In this document: positions 51,651-63,813 of the stretch, one piece after another
How the letters are laid out: each line of letters starts with the position of its first letter
Numbering within the stretch: the first letter of the stretch is position 1
DNA from: Viola odorata
Lineage: Eukaryota; Streptophyta; Magnoliopsida; Malpighiales; Violaceae
DNA: 64,000 bases
NCBI GenBank assembly: GCA_963691705.1
Contig: OY829544.1
Location: 1,805,501-1,869,500 of the forward strand
Direction of reading: 5' to 3'
Notes under the pieces: model-generated
Database searches by the model: none
What the model was told of the DNA's origin: nothing
What the model saw: only the letters and a program-made list of their open reading frames with translations
Position numbers and translations under genes: made by a program

Positions 51651-54066
51651 TTACAATTTTTCTTGCTTGATCTTTTTTATTATGGGCGCATACTCATATG
51701 ATTCATCAAATTTCTTGTTTTTGAGTCTTGTTCCCTTCCTTGTCCCTTTTTTGCCTTCAGCTTCATCGTCAATGAGTATCGGTGTGGGCAAAATAATTAC
51801 TTCCTCATCTTGTTTTTTGTCTCTTTTCTTTTTCTGCTTGGCTGATTTTTTAGCTTGTTGTTGATCATCTTCTTCTTTGATCTTCTTGATTAGCCTCCCT
51901 CTTTTTTTCATCTTGTTATTCTTGCTTTCATCCTTGTCGTATTGTTCATCTTTTTTTCCTGTTGCAGTATTCAACTGAAGTTTATTTTTCTGGCTCCTTT
52001 TCCAAACTACCGCCAATGACTCCTCATCTTCATTATTTTGTCCTTCAGTTGTTGTCCTCTTTTTAGTTGCACGAACCTCTTCAGCGATAAATATATTTCT
52101 CTGTCGTTCGCTGTCATTTTTTTCATTGACCTTGACTAAGAAATCAAATTCCTTGTCCTTGCAAGATATCATTTCTCTATAGTATGGCGACTTCTCTTTT
52201 TCCTGTTACATTGAGAATAATATTAGTATTTTTTATGTAATAAAATTAATTTACTATCATTATTTTAAAAAAATTACCTTGTCGTCAACTGATTCTTTGT
52301 ATTTTTTGATGCCACAACCTATTAGTGTTTCTGTCTCATCAAAAAGAACAATTGTTGCTTCATTCTCACCATCATTAACTTGTAATCTCAGCATGTACCT
52401 GCCGTTGTTAGTTGAATCTTAGTCATCTTGTTTTATGTTTAACATAATACAATTTGTAATTTGTTTAGAATTACCTTGGAATTGTCTCAACGTAATTGTT
52501 ACACCTGTCGCATGTTGCTTGACCCTCACCCATGTAAAATACTTTCTTCCAGCACTTTTTACATGATTCATACCAAGGTTGTCTTTTATTAATCACTTCG
52601 GTAATAGTTGCTGTTAGGACATAGAAAGACTGCAAAGTAATAATAAAAGTTAATGTTAGTTTTTTGATTTATACTCATAACTAAATTTTTTGCTTTGTGG
52701 TTGGTACCTGTTGTTTTGATGATGCAATTTCGTTCGCAATTTGTTCTACAGTTGCTTTGGTCGCATTGTCCATTCTCTTTGAAGGTGATTTGATTATGTT
52801 CTGGGTGTCTTCTTGTTGAGTATAGGTCAAACTGTAATGTATAAATATTATTAAGGTTACATGGAAAAAATAGTAACTTAAACAATAGATAATGGTAAAA
52901 TAATCTTATATTATATTTCATATATATACATATATACTTACCATTCCTGGATTTCATCCGTTTCATATGTTATGGGATTGATCATCACTATTGTCGTTCT
53001 TGTACTTGATACTTGTAAAATTCCTGATTTGAGCAATTGTGTATAGGTCATACTATTTACGTTTTTATTATTATTAGATATTAGATAAAAATTGACTCAA
53101 AGATATATTTTATAAACTTACCTTGATATTTTGATATCATTCCGTTTGATAAGGCAATGATAGGCTTTTCATCTTTTATTTCATAAAGGGTTTCTCCTTC
53201 CTTTTCAGCTAAGTCGCCCCACAAGATCAATTTCAACTCTTCACCTCTAATTTTAAAATGTTAAATAAATATTGTTAAACAAAATTGCAATTATTTGATT
53301 TTATATATAGAAAAAATTGTAATTGAACATTATAAAATAAATATATTACCTTTTGTTCATTAATAGAATTTCTCGAAATTTTCCATTGAATGGTTTTGCG
53401 CTAATGACGAAACCAATAATATCTATCATTAAAATAATTGAAATTAGAATATGAATATTAAAAAAAGCATCACTTTAAAATAATGATTACAATGTTTTAT
53501 AAATTTTGTTACTTACCGATTCGTTTGCTTTGGTCACAATGAGGAAGATCTTGAAAGTCCATGAATTCATAGTTAATAACATCAAGGGGGATAGGGATTG
53601 ACGATTCTTGCACCATGGTTGAGTTTGTCAGAATGAGTTCAATGTCGAGGTTAATATTCGAGTAATTTGGATTTGGTTTCTTGGCAACTCCATTGGTAAT
53701 AACATATGTGCATCCCTTTTCTAAGTTATCCTTGAGCTTTTGCACCGCTTGCTTGAAAATCATTGCTTGAACTTTTGTTCCCTGATATAATATATATAAT
53801 TTAATATTATAAATAATATTAAATATACAGTAAAGGAAAAAATAATTATTAATGTAATGTTTTAATTTATACCTCACGATCTATTAAGATCAGTCCTAAT
53901 TTTTCTGAGGTGCCCATACCATTTTATCATTGTAGTTTTCGATTTGACCTTTTCGGATAACTAAAAGTTCCAGACGAAATTCAGTTTGTTGATCTTGCAG
54001 GTCTCTTATATATGTGCATGCTTTTTCTTCTTGAGATAGTTGCATCTTTTCGCTCGTTCTTGTCAT
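51651..54066 (-). CDS. RPA70-like single-strand-binding gene of H2
   Basis: Minus-strand exons: 54066-53873, 53781-53517, 53422-53350, 53246-53122, 53023-52942, 52831-52708, 52629-52475, 52398-52278, 52202-51651. Without a 5 bp insertion in exon 1 they would encode 561 residues. OB-fold segments precede the four-Cys zinc ribbon (YESCKKCWKKVFYM, ATCDRCNNYVE). The last exon is a Lys/Glu-rich tail (KKIKEEDDQQQAKKSAKQKK) not typical of host RPA70. The insertion changes AAAATGGGCACC to AAAATGGTATGGGCACC and shifts the frame. It also creates a GT donor right after ATG; splicing from there to exon 2 is phase 0 to phase 0 and would give an in-frame 547-residue protein lacking 14 residues. Whether that splice is used is unknown. 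The expected role is coating single-stranded DNA during rolling-circle transposition. Confidence 0.78.
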
Positions 54067-54355
54067 CTAAAGAAAAAAGAAATTGTTTTCAAAATTCAAA
54101 AAAGAAATTATTAGTATTTTTAATAATAAAAAAGATTCTAAATGTGGATTGTCAAAGTGTCAAGGAATTTGATTTATTTAATTGAAATTTGCATCAGCTT
54201 AATTTAAATTTTAAATAAATAAATTATGAGTTTTATACCTGTAATCCAAAGCAGATAATAACGAACAAATTGGAGGATCGATTTCTACAGATTGAGAGAA
54301 ATCCCAAGCAGGGCGTTAAATCATTAATCAACTAATTAATCAATCAATTAACTAA

Positions 54356-54414
54356 TTTCTAATTAAAAAAGTAATCGAAGAATAGAAATATTTATTGGTT
54401 TAATTACCTTGTAC
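54356..54414. repeat. 59 bp repeat, copy 1 (pairs with 63814-63874)
   Basis: The words TTTCTAATTAAA, AAGTAATCGAAGAATA and TATTTATTGGTTTAATTACC, ending TTGTAC, occur in both places in the same orientation within H2. On the minus strand each is the start of an intron right after a CAAG|GT donor, but the exons before it differ. Confidence 0.7.
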
Positions 54415-54520
54415 TTTAGCTGCTGCTGCTACAACAACTTCTTTAAATTTTTCGATAGCTGACTGCTAATTATAATTTGCAATTCCTTCAACACCAAGCT
54501 GCCCGCCTAAATATAAATAT
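54400..54520 (-). other. possible captured exon in H2
   Basis: On the minus strand, after a TTTAG acceptor, the sequence reads GGQLGVEGIANYN, a stop, then QSAIEKFKEVVVAAAAKVQ and a donor CAAG|GTAATT. The Ala/Val/Lys helix and splice sites suggest a host gene exon with one nonsense change. I do not recognise it. H1 has different DNA here. Confidence 0.35.
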
Positions 54521-55419
54521 CTGTATAATTAAATCAAAAATTTGTTAGAATGGAAAAGGAATTTGAGGATAAAATTTGTTAGAATGCATCTGCTGCATTC
54601 TTGAACAGATTAGAGATGAGATTTTATGGTTTCAGTTAACGAAATAAAACTAAAAGAAACAAACACCAGGCATATTCAAATGAATCAGGATTTCTGTTTC
54701 CGACATGACCAAATTACCAATTGTCAAACAAAGTGGTCAACAAATATCCAACAAATCTATTCTATAGGAATCAAGAGAACCGTAGAATATGTTAATAGAT
54801 TAAGAAATATATGAGGAGAGAATATTTTATGATATAGTCATTGGATCCATACCTTTGTAATCGTTAAAAACGGTTGTTTATGAAATATTAAGTTAAATTA
54901 TACTTGTATATATAGGTACACATGTGTAGGATTTTGGTAGTTATATTATACTCGAAATCTTACTTCTAATAGAAGTAGAGTTTTCAAATTATTTAATCAC
55001 AATAATATTAACAATTTAGAAACCTATTAGAAGTCTATTAGAAGTAAGATTTCGAGTATAATATAACTACTAATAAAGAATTAAGGTTATTTTCACCTAA
55101 TAATAAACCAATAAACATAAATATATAGCTTATTATTTATTTATTAGTAATAAAAAATTATAAATTTGGATTCGAATTAATTATACAAAAAAAATAGACT
55201 TTTAATAAAATTAACTCGTGCCTTGTGATTAAAGTTGCTAGCTAGGGTGGTCCGACCTAACACCGTAGGAACAATTAATTTATCTAATTTATAGTTTTTT
55301 AATATATAATTTGTATAATAGACTTTTATATAACAGTATTTAAAACCTATGTATTAAGTAATTTTATTAATTTGGAATTCAATTCCTATATATAATAGTA
55401 TTTATTAGTTTGATTGAAC

Positions 55420-55455
55420 CTAGGTTATTTTGGCACGTGGCGTTGTACGTATGAA
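55420..55455 (-). other. internal Helitron 3' terminus in H2
   Basis: On the minus strand CGTACAACGCCACGTGCC is followed by AAAATAACCTAG. The hairpin, short spacer and CTAG are the three parts of a Helitron 3' end, here 4.15 kb inside the true outer end. The left stem has decayed (CGTAC in place of CACGTG). Confidence 0.65.
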
Positions 55456-57240
55456 ATTTATTTGAAAATATTAAAATATAATATTTATGTACAAAAGAGT
55501 ATTTCACACAAATATATTTTTGGTATAATATAATTTTTTTAATAATCTTTCCGAAAATAGGATTAACATAAGATGTTCTAATGCAGGTGTCGATGGAAAA
55601 ATCTTGTATTAATTCTGAAATAATTCAATTTAAGCTCTTAGAATTAAAACAATTTTAACTCAATTAAATAAATTACTTTTATAAATTCAAATTTAAATGT
55701 TTAAAATGATGTTTCATATTATTTTTATTTAAGTTCTCCAAGTATTTTAAATAATTATGTAATTATTTAAAAACAACCACTAATGAATTTTTCTCTAAAG
55801 ATTCAAACTCAATAAAAAATTAAGTTTAATATTTAATTAAAAATTATGATTTAATTAAATTTACAATCTATTTTTCTTCATGTTTATGTATGAAAAAAAA
55901 TCACATAATTAGTTAAGGAAAAATAATTCCTAATCATTAAAAATTTTACGAAATCAAACTAATTTAATATTTGTGTATATATATTTTTTAAGAATAATAC
56001 GTTATAAAAAGGATTTTATAGTTTTTTTATTGAAAAATAGAACATGATTTTTTATTTAATTGTTTTAATTATATCAACTTCTTCAATATTCGTCACTCGC
56101 ATTAAAGATCCATGAGTGAAATCTTCTCTGTATCAATCCCTTTACTAAATTAAAATAATAAAATAAAAAAAATATTAACTCTAATAAAGAATATTATTTT
56201 TAAAATAATATAATAATACTTAAAATAATTTAGATTTAAAAATAGATTAAATATATTTTTTATATTTAACAAATAATTTACAATTAAAAATAGATTAACT
56301 TATATTTTACTCAAATTTTTTGTTAATTATAATTTAATATTATAATGTGAATATTACACAATATAAAATCACCTTATTTCATTTTTAATACTATCAAAAA
56401 AATATTTAATATAAATTTAAAGTCTAAAGAATTAATTTAATATACACTCATTATTCATAACTTTAATAAAAAGTCATTTTTAAAAAAAATATAGTTCATA
56501 CAAATATAATTTATTTTTTCTAACTTTTTTCACTCACAGTACTAAGTATATTTTTCTATGATAAATTATTTACTAATTTGAAATTCTTAGTAAATGTTAT
56601 GTATATAATAATTCTTTATTAATTACATAAATGGTCAATTAATAATAAATATAAAAGTGCATTACTTAATTGAAAAATTAATTTATAAGTTTGTTCACTT
56701 TCTAATTTAATATTATTAATTATTTTAAAATATTATTTTAGCTTGAAATTGAAAACATCATCTAGTTTTTATCTAAAAAATATATAAAAATCTCAAGAAA
56801 ATACATTTACGTAATCATTATAAATATACTCAAAATATTTATTTTGTAACATTTTTTTTATTTATTATATAATAATAAAAAAATTATTAACTTTATTGAT
56901 TAAAAATTTAAATATAATTTAATATTATGATTTGAAAACCTTCTTTCATTTTTCATAATATCAAAAAAAATAATTATGATAAATATGTGATTAAATATGT
57001 GATTCAAGACAATCCATAAGATTAGAATCCAGGTTAATTATCAAATAAATAAAATCCTAAATATATTGTTCTTTTTAATATTTATACTTGCTTGAAGAAT
57101 TAAATTTAAATGCGATATCGATAAAAAGAACCATAAGATTAGAATCCAGGTTAATTATCAAATAAATAAAATCCTAAATATATTGTTCTTTTTAATATTT
57201 ATAGTTGCTTGAAGAATTAAATTTAAATGCAATATCAATA
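55456..57240. other. AT-rich spacer of H2
   Basis: This corresponds in part to the H1 spacer (29000-33060) without its long repeats. A duplicated stretch with CATAAGATTAGAATCCAGG starts at about 57014 and again at 57130, about 116 bp apart. No coding frame is seen. Confidence 0.45.
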
Positions 57241-57780
57241 AAAAGAAAAAAGTTGATAAGGACTAAAGTTGCTTGCTTTGGTTAAAGGGCTGGCTAATAC
57301 ACCTCAAAGATTCATGAAAGAATTAAAAATGGCATTTGCAGTTGTGTGCTAATGACAGTTCAATGGAACAGCTTCTGCAAATCAAGATCAAGAAATGTTG
57401 TTTGAAACGCTTTTATATTACATGGAACTTACATCTGGTCTGATGGTTGGTACAGACATGGCACTTCAGAAATCAGACCAGCCAAGTATGTATAGCCTAC
57501 CAATGGCTTGAACTTTAGATTTGTCCCTCGTGGCGTGTTCCGGGTCCTCCCAGTGTTAAGACCATGCCTTGAAGATCACTTTTCAGCTTTGGCTCTTTGG
57601 ATAAAGAAGGAGGCGTTAGTTTCTGCCATTCCATATGATTTGATTTTGGAAATGGCTGGACAGTATTAAAGAAATGTGGCATTGTTCCAGGAGCTGATGT
57701 TGCTTGAAGAATTAAATTTAAGAGAATTAAGAACATTAATCAGAAGAATAAATAGACAGGAAGTTTCATTATTAAAAAGG
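57241..57780 (-). other. captured sequence after H2 RepHel
   Basis: Less AT-rich than its surroundings and absent from H1. On the minus strand an open frame (57736-57515) includes SAPGTMPHFFNTVQPF and MEWQKLTPPSLSKEPKLKSD, which has gene-like composition. I cannot name it. It probably derives from a host gene. Confidence 0.4.
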
Positions 57781-57804
57781 ACTGGAAACAACTTTAGCAA
57801 CAAT

Positions 57805-60800
57805 TTAGCTTGTTAGTACTTCTTTATACACCACATTTTTAACATAAGCTCGTCTTTTTTTTTTAAGGCCGTCTGTCTTGACTAAAAGCTTAGTAGTTGA
57901 CATTGAAACTCCTCTTGATAGCGCCACATATAACTGTCCATGCGAGAAGACATCTTCAGGCAAGTAAACTCCTACATTTGGTATTGTCTGCCCTTGAGCT
58001 TTATTTATCGTCATGGAGAAACAAAGTCGCACGGGAAATTGCTTTCGAACAAATTTAAATGGATATGTTCCAGCTTCTGCCGGTGACAAAGGTATTCTTG
58101 GCAAAAAAACACGTTTACCTGCATGTTGGCCAACTGTTATTTCTGCATGTATGACATTGCGTTCAAATCCTCGACAAACCATTCTAGTCCCATTGCATAA
58201 TCCATTTGGTGGATCTAGATTCCGCAGCAACATTATGGGGCAATTCTTCTTGAGTTCTAGTATATGTGGCGGCAATCCATTTGGCATCAATGTATTTAGA
58301 AATTCTTCTTGATAACAATTGTTTTCATCATCAGATGCGATATCAAAGCTCTGAAATATTGTGCCATTTCCGGGGAATAATGAGATCATTCTATTATTCA
58401 ACTCATCAACATATTCATTCTTGGTAGCCAGTATAGCACGATTTGTTATGTACTCAGGTAATGTTGCATTTTCTCGAAGTGAGGGGTAGACACTGTCAAT
58501 CAAACGGTTAATGGAACATTCATAGTTGTCATACTTAATTATCATCTCTTCCGGTAAAGATATCATGTCACCATCTATTGTTGGCTCTTCTCCATTTCCT
58601 ATTCTGAGTAAAAGTTTGCTGAATTCTAAATCTGAGCTAGCCCTCATATTTCTAGATAATTTCAGTCTTCTCATATGGTGCCATAAGTATGACCTTACCA
58701 AACTTGCTCCCACAGTTTCTGATCTTGTCCCTCGTGGTACTACAGGTAGTACTTGCCGAAAATCACCTCCAAAAACTACAACTTTACCACCAAATAGTTC
58801 ATTATTGTTCATTATATCCCTTAAGAATCGATCAACCATCTCTATTGCGCATCGTTTTGCCATTGGAGCTTCATCCCACAGAATAAGTCTTGCCCTTTTT
58901 ATTAATTGAGCCTTGGGTTCTTGTTTTGAATAGTTGCTTTCACTTGATTCATGAACATCTATAGGGATACCAAATCGTGAATGAGCAGTACAACCTCCTG
59001 ACATGATTGCAGCAGCAACCCCACATGTCGCAGTTGCAAGTCCAATCATCCCCCGTGATCGAACATTAGCTAGCAATGCTTTGTATAAATATGTTTTTCC
59101 TGTTCCTCCTGGTCCATCGACAAAAAATACTCCACTGGAATTTGAATCAACTTTTTCTATAATTGCCTTAAAAGCCTCTTCTTGTTCTGGATTTAACTTT
59201 GATTGTGTCTCTATATCTTCCAATGTGACTTTAATGGACAATTCATCTGCAATCTCCTTTGGCAATGTCGAATCATGTTCCAAACTTATCTTCTTTAATG
59301 TAGGTAAATCATAGTCCTTAACACTTTTCCCCATACTTTCTAAATAAAAATTAATACTCTTGAGTGTTAATGCTAATACCTCCTCTGTGCTTGAATTTCG
59401 ATGGGTTCTTTTATAGTCTTCGGATAATGCATCAAAATAGAGATCCCATAACTTCCTTACATCTTCAGGCTGATAATAAATTAAATAAAAAATGTAAACG
59501 TTAATGAAAAATGGCTTAAATTAATATAAACATAAATAAAAATATTCGGGGAACAACGCAGTTGGTTTAGAACTCTTGTTGCATCTTAATCTTAATATTT
59601 ATAAATTAAAAAAGGCATTTGACAAAATATAGGCTATACGGAAAAAATGGATTTAAAAGATGTAAAAGTGAGGATAGTAAATTCTACTAAATTTAGTTTT
59701 TTAGTGACTTAATTTGAAAATTACCTGACAATACACCAAAATAGTAGCGAATAGTCTGCGTAACTCCAATGGCATTTTAAACATAACTGCTTCACTTAGA
59801 CACGCTGATATACTCTCGTCAGATTCAAGAAGTCCTCTCTTTTGTGCTGATTGTTTGAATGTTTTGCATATAACTTCATTTACTGTCAATAAATCTTCAA
59901 AAGATTTTGGCCCTCTAACATGATTCAATAATAACCTTAGAAAATACCTTTCTCCTTCTTTTGGATTTGCAGTATTTACACGGCCAATCACACCCCTCGT
60001 TGATTCTCTTTTTTTCCATGCTTTTTCTTTAGATTGCCAGACAAAATGCACAGGAAATTCCCTGTAGTAAAAATATAAGAAATAATTATGTGAAAGATAT
60101 CATACTGGAACATTAATTAATGTACTATATCTACAAATATAAATAAATAATATAATATATATATATATGTACTAATAGCGACATTGGAAAATAAATAAGT
60201 AAAGAAATAAAATTTTAAAAATAAAGTTTTTTCTTGCCTGTATAAATATTGTCTTGCATTTGGATTCTCAGAACATGTTGTAAAAAATTCTGTAAGCATT
60301 GTCTTCGATACATGCTCCCAACGTACCACTTCTTCCAAATTTTGATTCTCCCAATAATAGACAGCCTGTTTATTAGGCAAATGTAATTGCAAATTTATCA
60401 CCGGAGGATTCATCTCATTTAAATTGAATTCATATATCCTCCATGCAGCTTCTTGTGGAGAGACAAATCTACCATCTTGAAATTGTTCTATCTCATCGAC
60501 CAAATTATTCCCATCATTTGATGCAATGTATACAGATATTTTTTCATGCCCTTTGTATACGTACTTATAAAGATATTTCACTGATTTAATGCTGGAGCAG
60601 ATCTCAACATTTATGTGGCAACCATATCTTGTAAGCAAATAAGAGTTATACGGCACTACCCATCGGTTATCAAGCTCTTTGTTCTTCTTAATTGTTTTTC
60701 GCCCATTGTCTCTTCTTTGATATATTGGATAACCATCTTTTCCAGCCACAGTTGTAGAAGAAAAACCTCGTGGATAGTGAAATCTGCATTTTCCATTTTC

Positions 60801-62799
60801 CATACAACCACATTTTTTATTACTTTCTCCACATGGACCATGCATCATATGTTTGGTCACTAATTGAAAAAGTAAAGGTTCTTCATCCTCATCTGGTATT
60901 TCAGCACAAACAAATTTGTCAAACTGATCAGAACAAACAATTTTGAAACCTTCTTCGAGTATGACTAACATATGAACGTGTGGCATTCCCCTTTTCTGAA
61001 ATTCAATAACATGAACATGTGCAGCTACTTTTCCAAATACTTGTTTCTTGATAACTTGATCTTTGAGATCTTGAACTTTTGCTCGAAAGACTCTTGCAAC
61101 TAAATCAGGACGGTCTTGTGCAAGTTCCCCTTCTGTAAGCTGATCTTGAATCTCTTTCCAATCTGGATTACATGTCATAGTAATAAACAAATCAGGCTTC
61201 CCAAAATGCTGGACCAATGATATCGAATCAAGATATCGTCGTCGCATATCTCGTGGCCCTCCAACAAAAGAGGCAGGAAGGATTAACCTTTTTCCCACTT
61301 CACTTCCTCTAGTTTCTCCTGACATGACACTATCAGCAATACCTTGATACAATTCAGATCGGATTTTTGCTTGCTGATGACGGAAAAAATCAAGTCTGGT
61401 AGTCTCCAATTTAATATACATGTCTACAACATATTGTTGGAATAGTCTACCAGATAGTAAAAGTATCGATTGTATGAAAGCTCTGATTTGAAGCTTGTAA
61501 CAATAGTACTCTCTACACGATACTTTTGATATTGTAGGTCTATGCACACCTATATGTTAAAAAAATCATGTGAAAATTCTAAAGGACATGTGATAAAAAA
61601 TAGAGCTAAAAATAGAAATAATATTGTATTAATTAAAAGCTTACCTTCTGTTTCTTGTTCAAAAATATTTTCTGCAGAGGTAAATGTCAGAATAGTTGAA
61701 ATGTCTTCTGTAGTTGTTGTATTAGTATTGGAAGACCTTCTGCATTGTTTGTAAATATTCTGATGCCAACCAACTTCTCCTTTAGGGTATAAAAGTGGGT
61801 ATTGGAGAGGATCATAACAACTAAAGTAATGTTTAATTCTGTGGCTCTGTCCCGAATGTGCATGAACAACTATATCTCTTTCAAATGGAACATTAGAATT
61901 ATTTCCTTCAATCCATATAGCAGTAACTTGATCAACAGAAGGTGAGTTATAAACTCTTTGATCAATATTAACACTTGTGTTGATATGGATTTGTAAATAG
62001 TCAAGTGAGGAAATATCTTTGAAGCCTTTCAAAAATTTAGCATATGGGTTGTTTTCCAAAATCTTCATCAATTTCTTCATAATGCTTTCATCCAAGTTAG
62101 CATTCTCCATAATTTTCATCCTATTGTGTAGCTCATTATCAGTATCATAAAAATAAAGTTGAAAATACACTGGATTATTCTCTGCAGGCACCAATCCGGG
62201 AAGGTTGTGGTATGTCTGACCTTGAGCTTTAAAGGTATAAACTCCTTTCCTCGATGAAGCAAGTTCTTTGTCATATTTTACACCAAATGATGTAAACCCA
62301 AATATACTATTATATTTTCTAATCTTTCTACGAAACTCTTTCGCTTCTTCCGATTGTGACGTATAAAGTTCTAGCAAATCATCATCATAATGTGTATGCG
62401 CCAATTTAACTTGTCCATTTTGACAACAAAATGTTGGTGGCTCGAACTGAAATCTTTTTGCACCACAATAGTTACAACTGGGAACATCCTTTAATGTATG
62501 TAGAGGTGAAATAGATGGTTCAACTTCTATATGTCCTACATATTAAAACAAATAAAAGATTTATTATATAGTTTAATATTAGTCATTCCGAATTAAAACA
62601 AATAAAAGATTTATTATATAGTCTATTTGACACTATCAAATCAAACACTGAATCCAATTATTAATTTAAAAATATTAAATAATCACATACCTTCATATTC
62701 ATAAAGAAATGATTGAGCTTTAAGCAACCAATTTCGTTCTCTTTTTTTAACATGTGGCACCATCAAACCATTGGTCGCTTTTCTTTTGTTTGTAGACAT
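57805..62799 (-). CDS. Helitron RepHel protein of H2, 1437 aa, intact
   Basis: Minus-strand exons: 62799-62691, 62535-61645, 61549-60238, 60061-59725, 59469-57805, summing to 4314 nt in frame. It starts MSTNKRKAANGLM. A CxxC motif (PSCNYCGAKRF) lies near the N-terminus. The Rep domain carries FITMTCNPDWKEI, the HUH motif in RGMPHVHMLVIL and the two-Tyr motif KYLYKYVYKGHEK, which make and resolve the covalent DNA link. The C-terminal helicase is Pif1-like: Walker A GPGGTGKTYL, Walker B LILWDEAPM, GGDFRQVLPVVPRGT, and the late motif MTINKAQGQTIPNVGVYLP with HGQLYVALSR. Length and order are normal for plant Helitrons. Intron 3 has a GC-AG donor (CAG|GCAAGA), shared with H1. No stop or frameshift is seen, in contrast to H1. 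Confidence 0.9.
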
Positions 62800-63813
62800 T
62801 TTCCTACAATTGAAATAAATTTAAAACATGAATTTGCAAATAAGTGGTAATTTAAGTAATTTATTAAATAGTGTATGAAATTGTATAAATATACATATAT
62901 GGATTGAACTAAATAAATGCAATATGGATCTATTTTATAGTTGAAATAGCACGAATCAAAACAACAACAGCAATGAGAATTACTTTTTTTTTTATCTCAT
63001 GCTTATACCCTCATTCATCACACCACAATATAATATTGTGGCACCATTATCAAATAAATGGAATGAAATAAATAAACAGTAAATTTTATTAAAGAAGTGC
63101 GGGGCAGACCAGTTCTCAATAAATCAATCAAAGCAGGTATCGTACTGGCATCTTCAAAGCATGAAAATAGCAAATAACTAATTTAAGTTGGATGTACAGG
63201 ACTCAAATTAATTAAATATAAGATTTATATAATAAATATATAATTCATACCATAGGATCTATTGTTCTTAAAGGAAAAGGTTGAAAGCATAACGATAAAA
63301 AGTAGTTTCAACTTAGTTTATTTTAGTTACCAAAGTTGTTATAATAGACAAACTCAATCCCTAAATTTTGACAATAAAAATGAATCCAAACGATGCAATG
63401 ATTACCCATAACATGCGCATTTGAAACATAAAAAAGAAGAAGGTTGAGTGTTGACAGCAAAATAAGTTACTAACCTTGAAATCGAACAAAACCTTGGGCT
63501 GAATAGATCACTCAAGCTAGCTGCATAGTTGTCGACCATTGACAGAGATGAGAATGTATCAAGCTCATTCTTTGTGACTTTAATAAGTACTCAAATTAAT
63601 TAAATATAAAATTTATATAATAAATATATAATTCATACCACAACTCGATTGGTAATCGGAGGCATTGCGAAGCAAGCTGCTACCAAAAACACGACGGATC
63701 TATGAAGACGAAAACACAATTAGCATGTTAAATATATTACTAAAAAGCTATTCGTGACATAAATCTATTTCAATATTAATTATTCAAACCGCAACAACAA
63801 AGTTAAGAATCAC
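62800..63813. other. 5' non-coding region of H2 RepHel
   Basis: It parallels H1 22860-23417 but is longer. A block with ACTCAAATTAATTAAATATA and ATAATTCATACCA is present twice (about 63198 and 63590). The shared exon-like piece (RRVFGSSLLRN on the minus strand) is at about 63643-63703. Confidence 0.5.

Noticed and set aside
55080..55320. A Helitron 5' terminus just after the inner 3' end
   Set aside because: TACTGTTATATAAAAGTC near 55338 (minus) resembles TCTATACTATATAAAAGC but lacks the TC start at an A|T junction, so I could not call a separate nested element.
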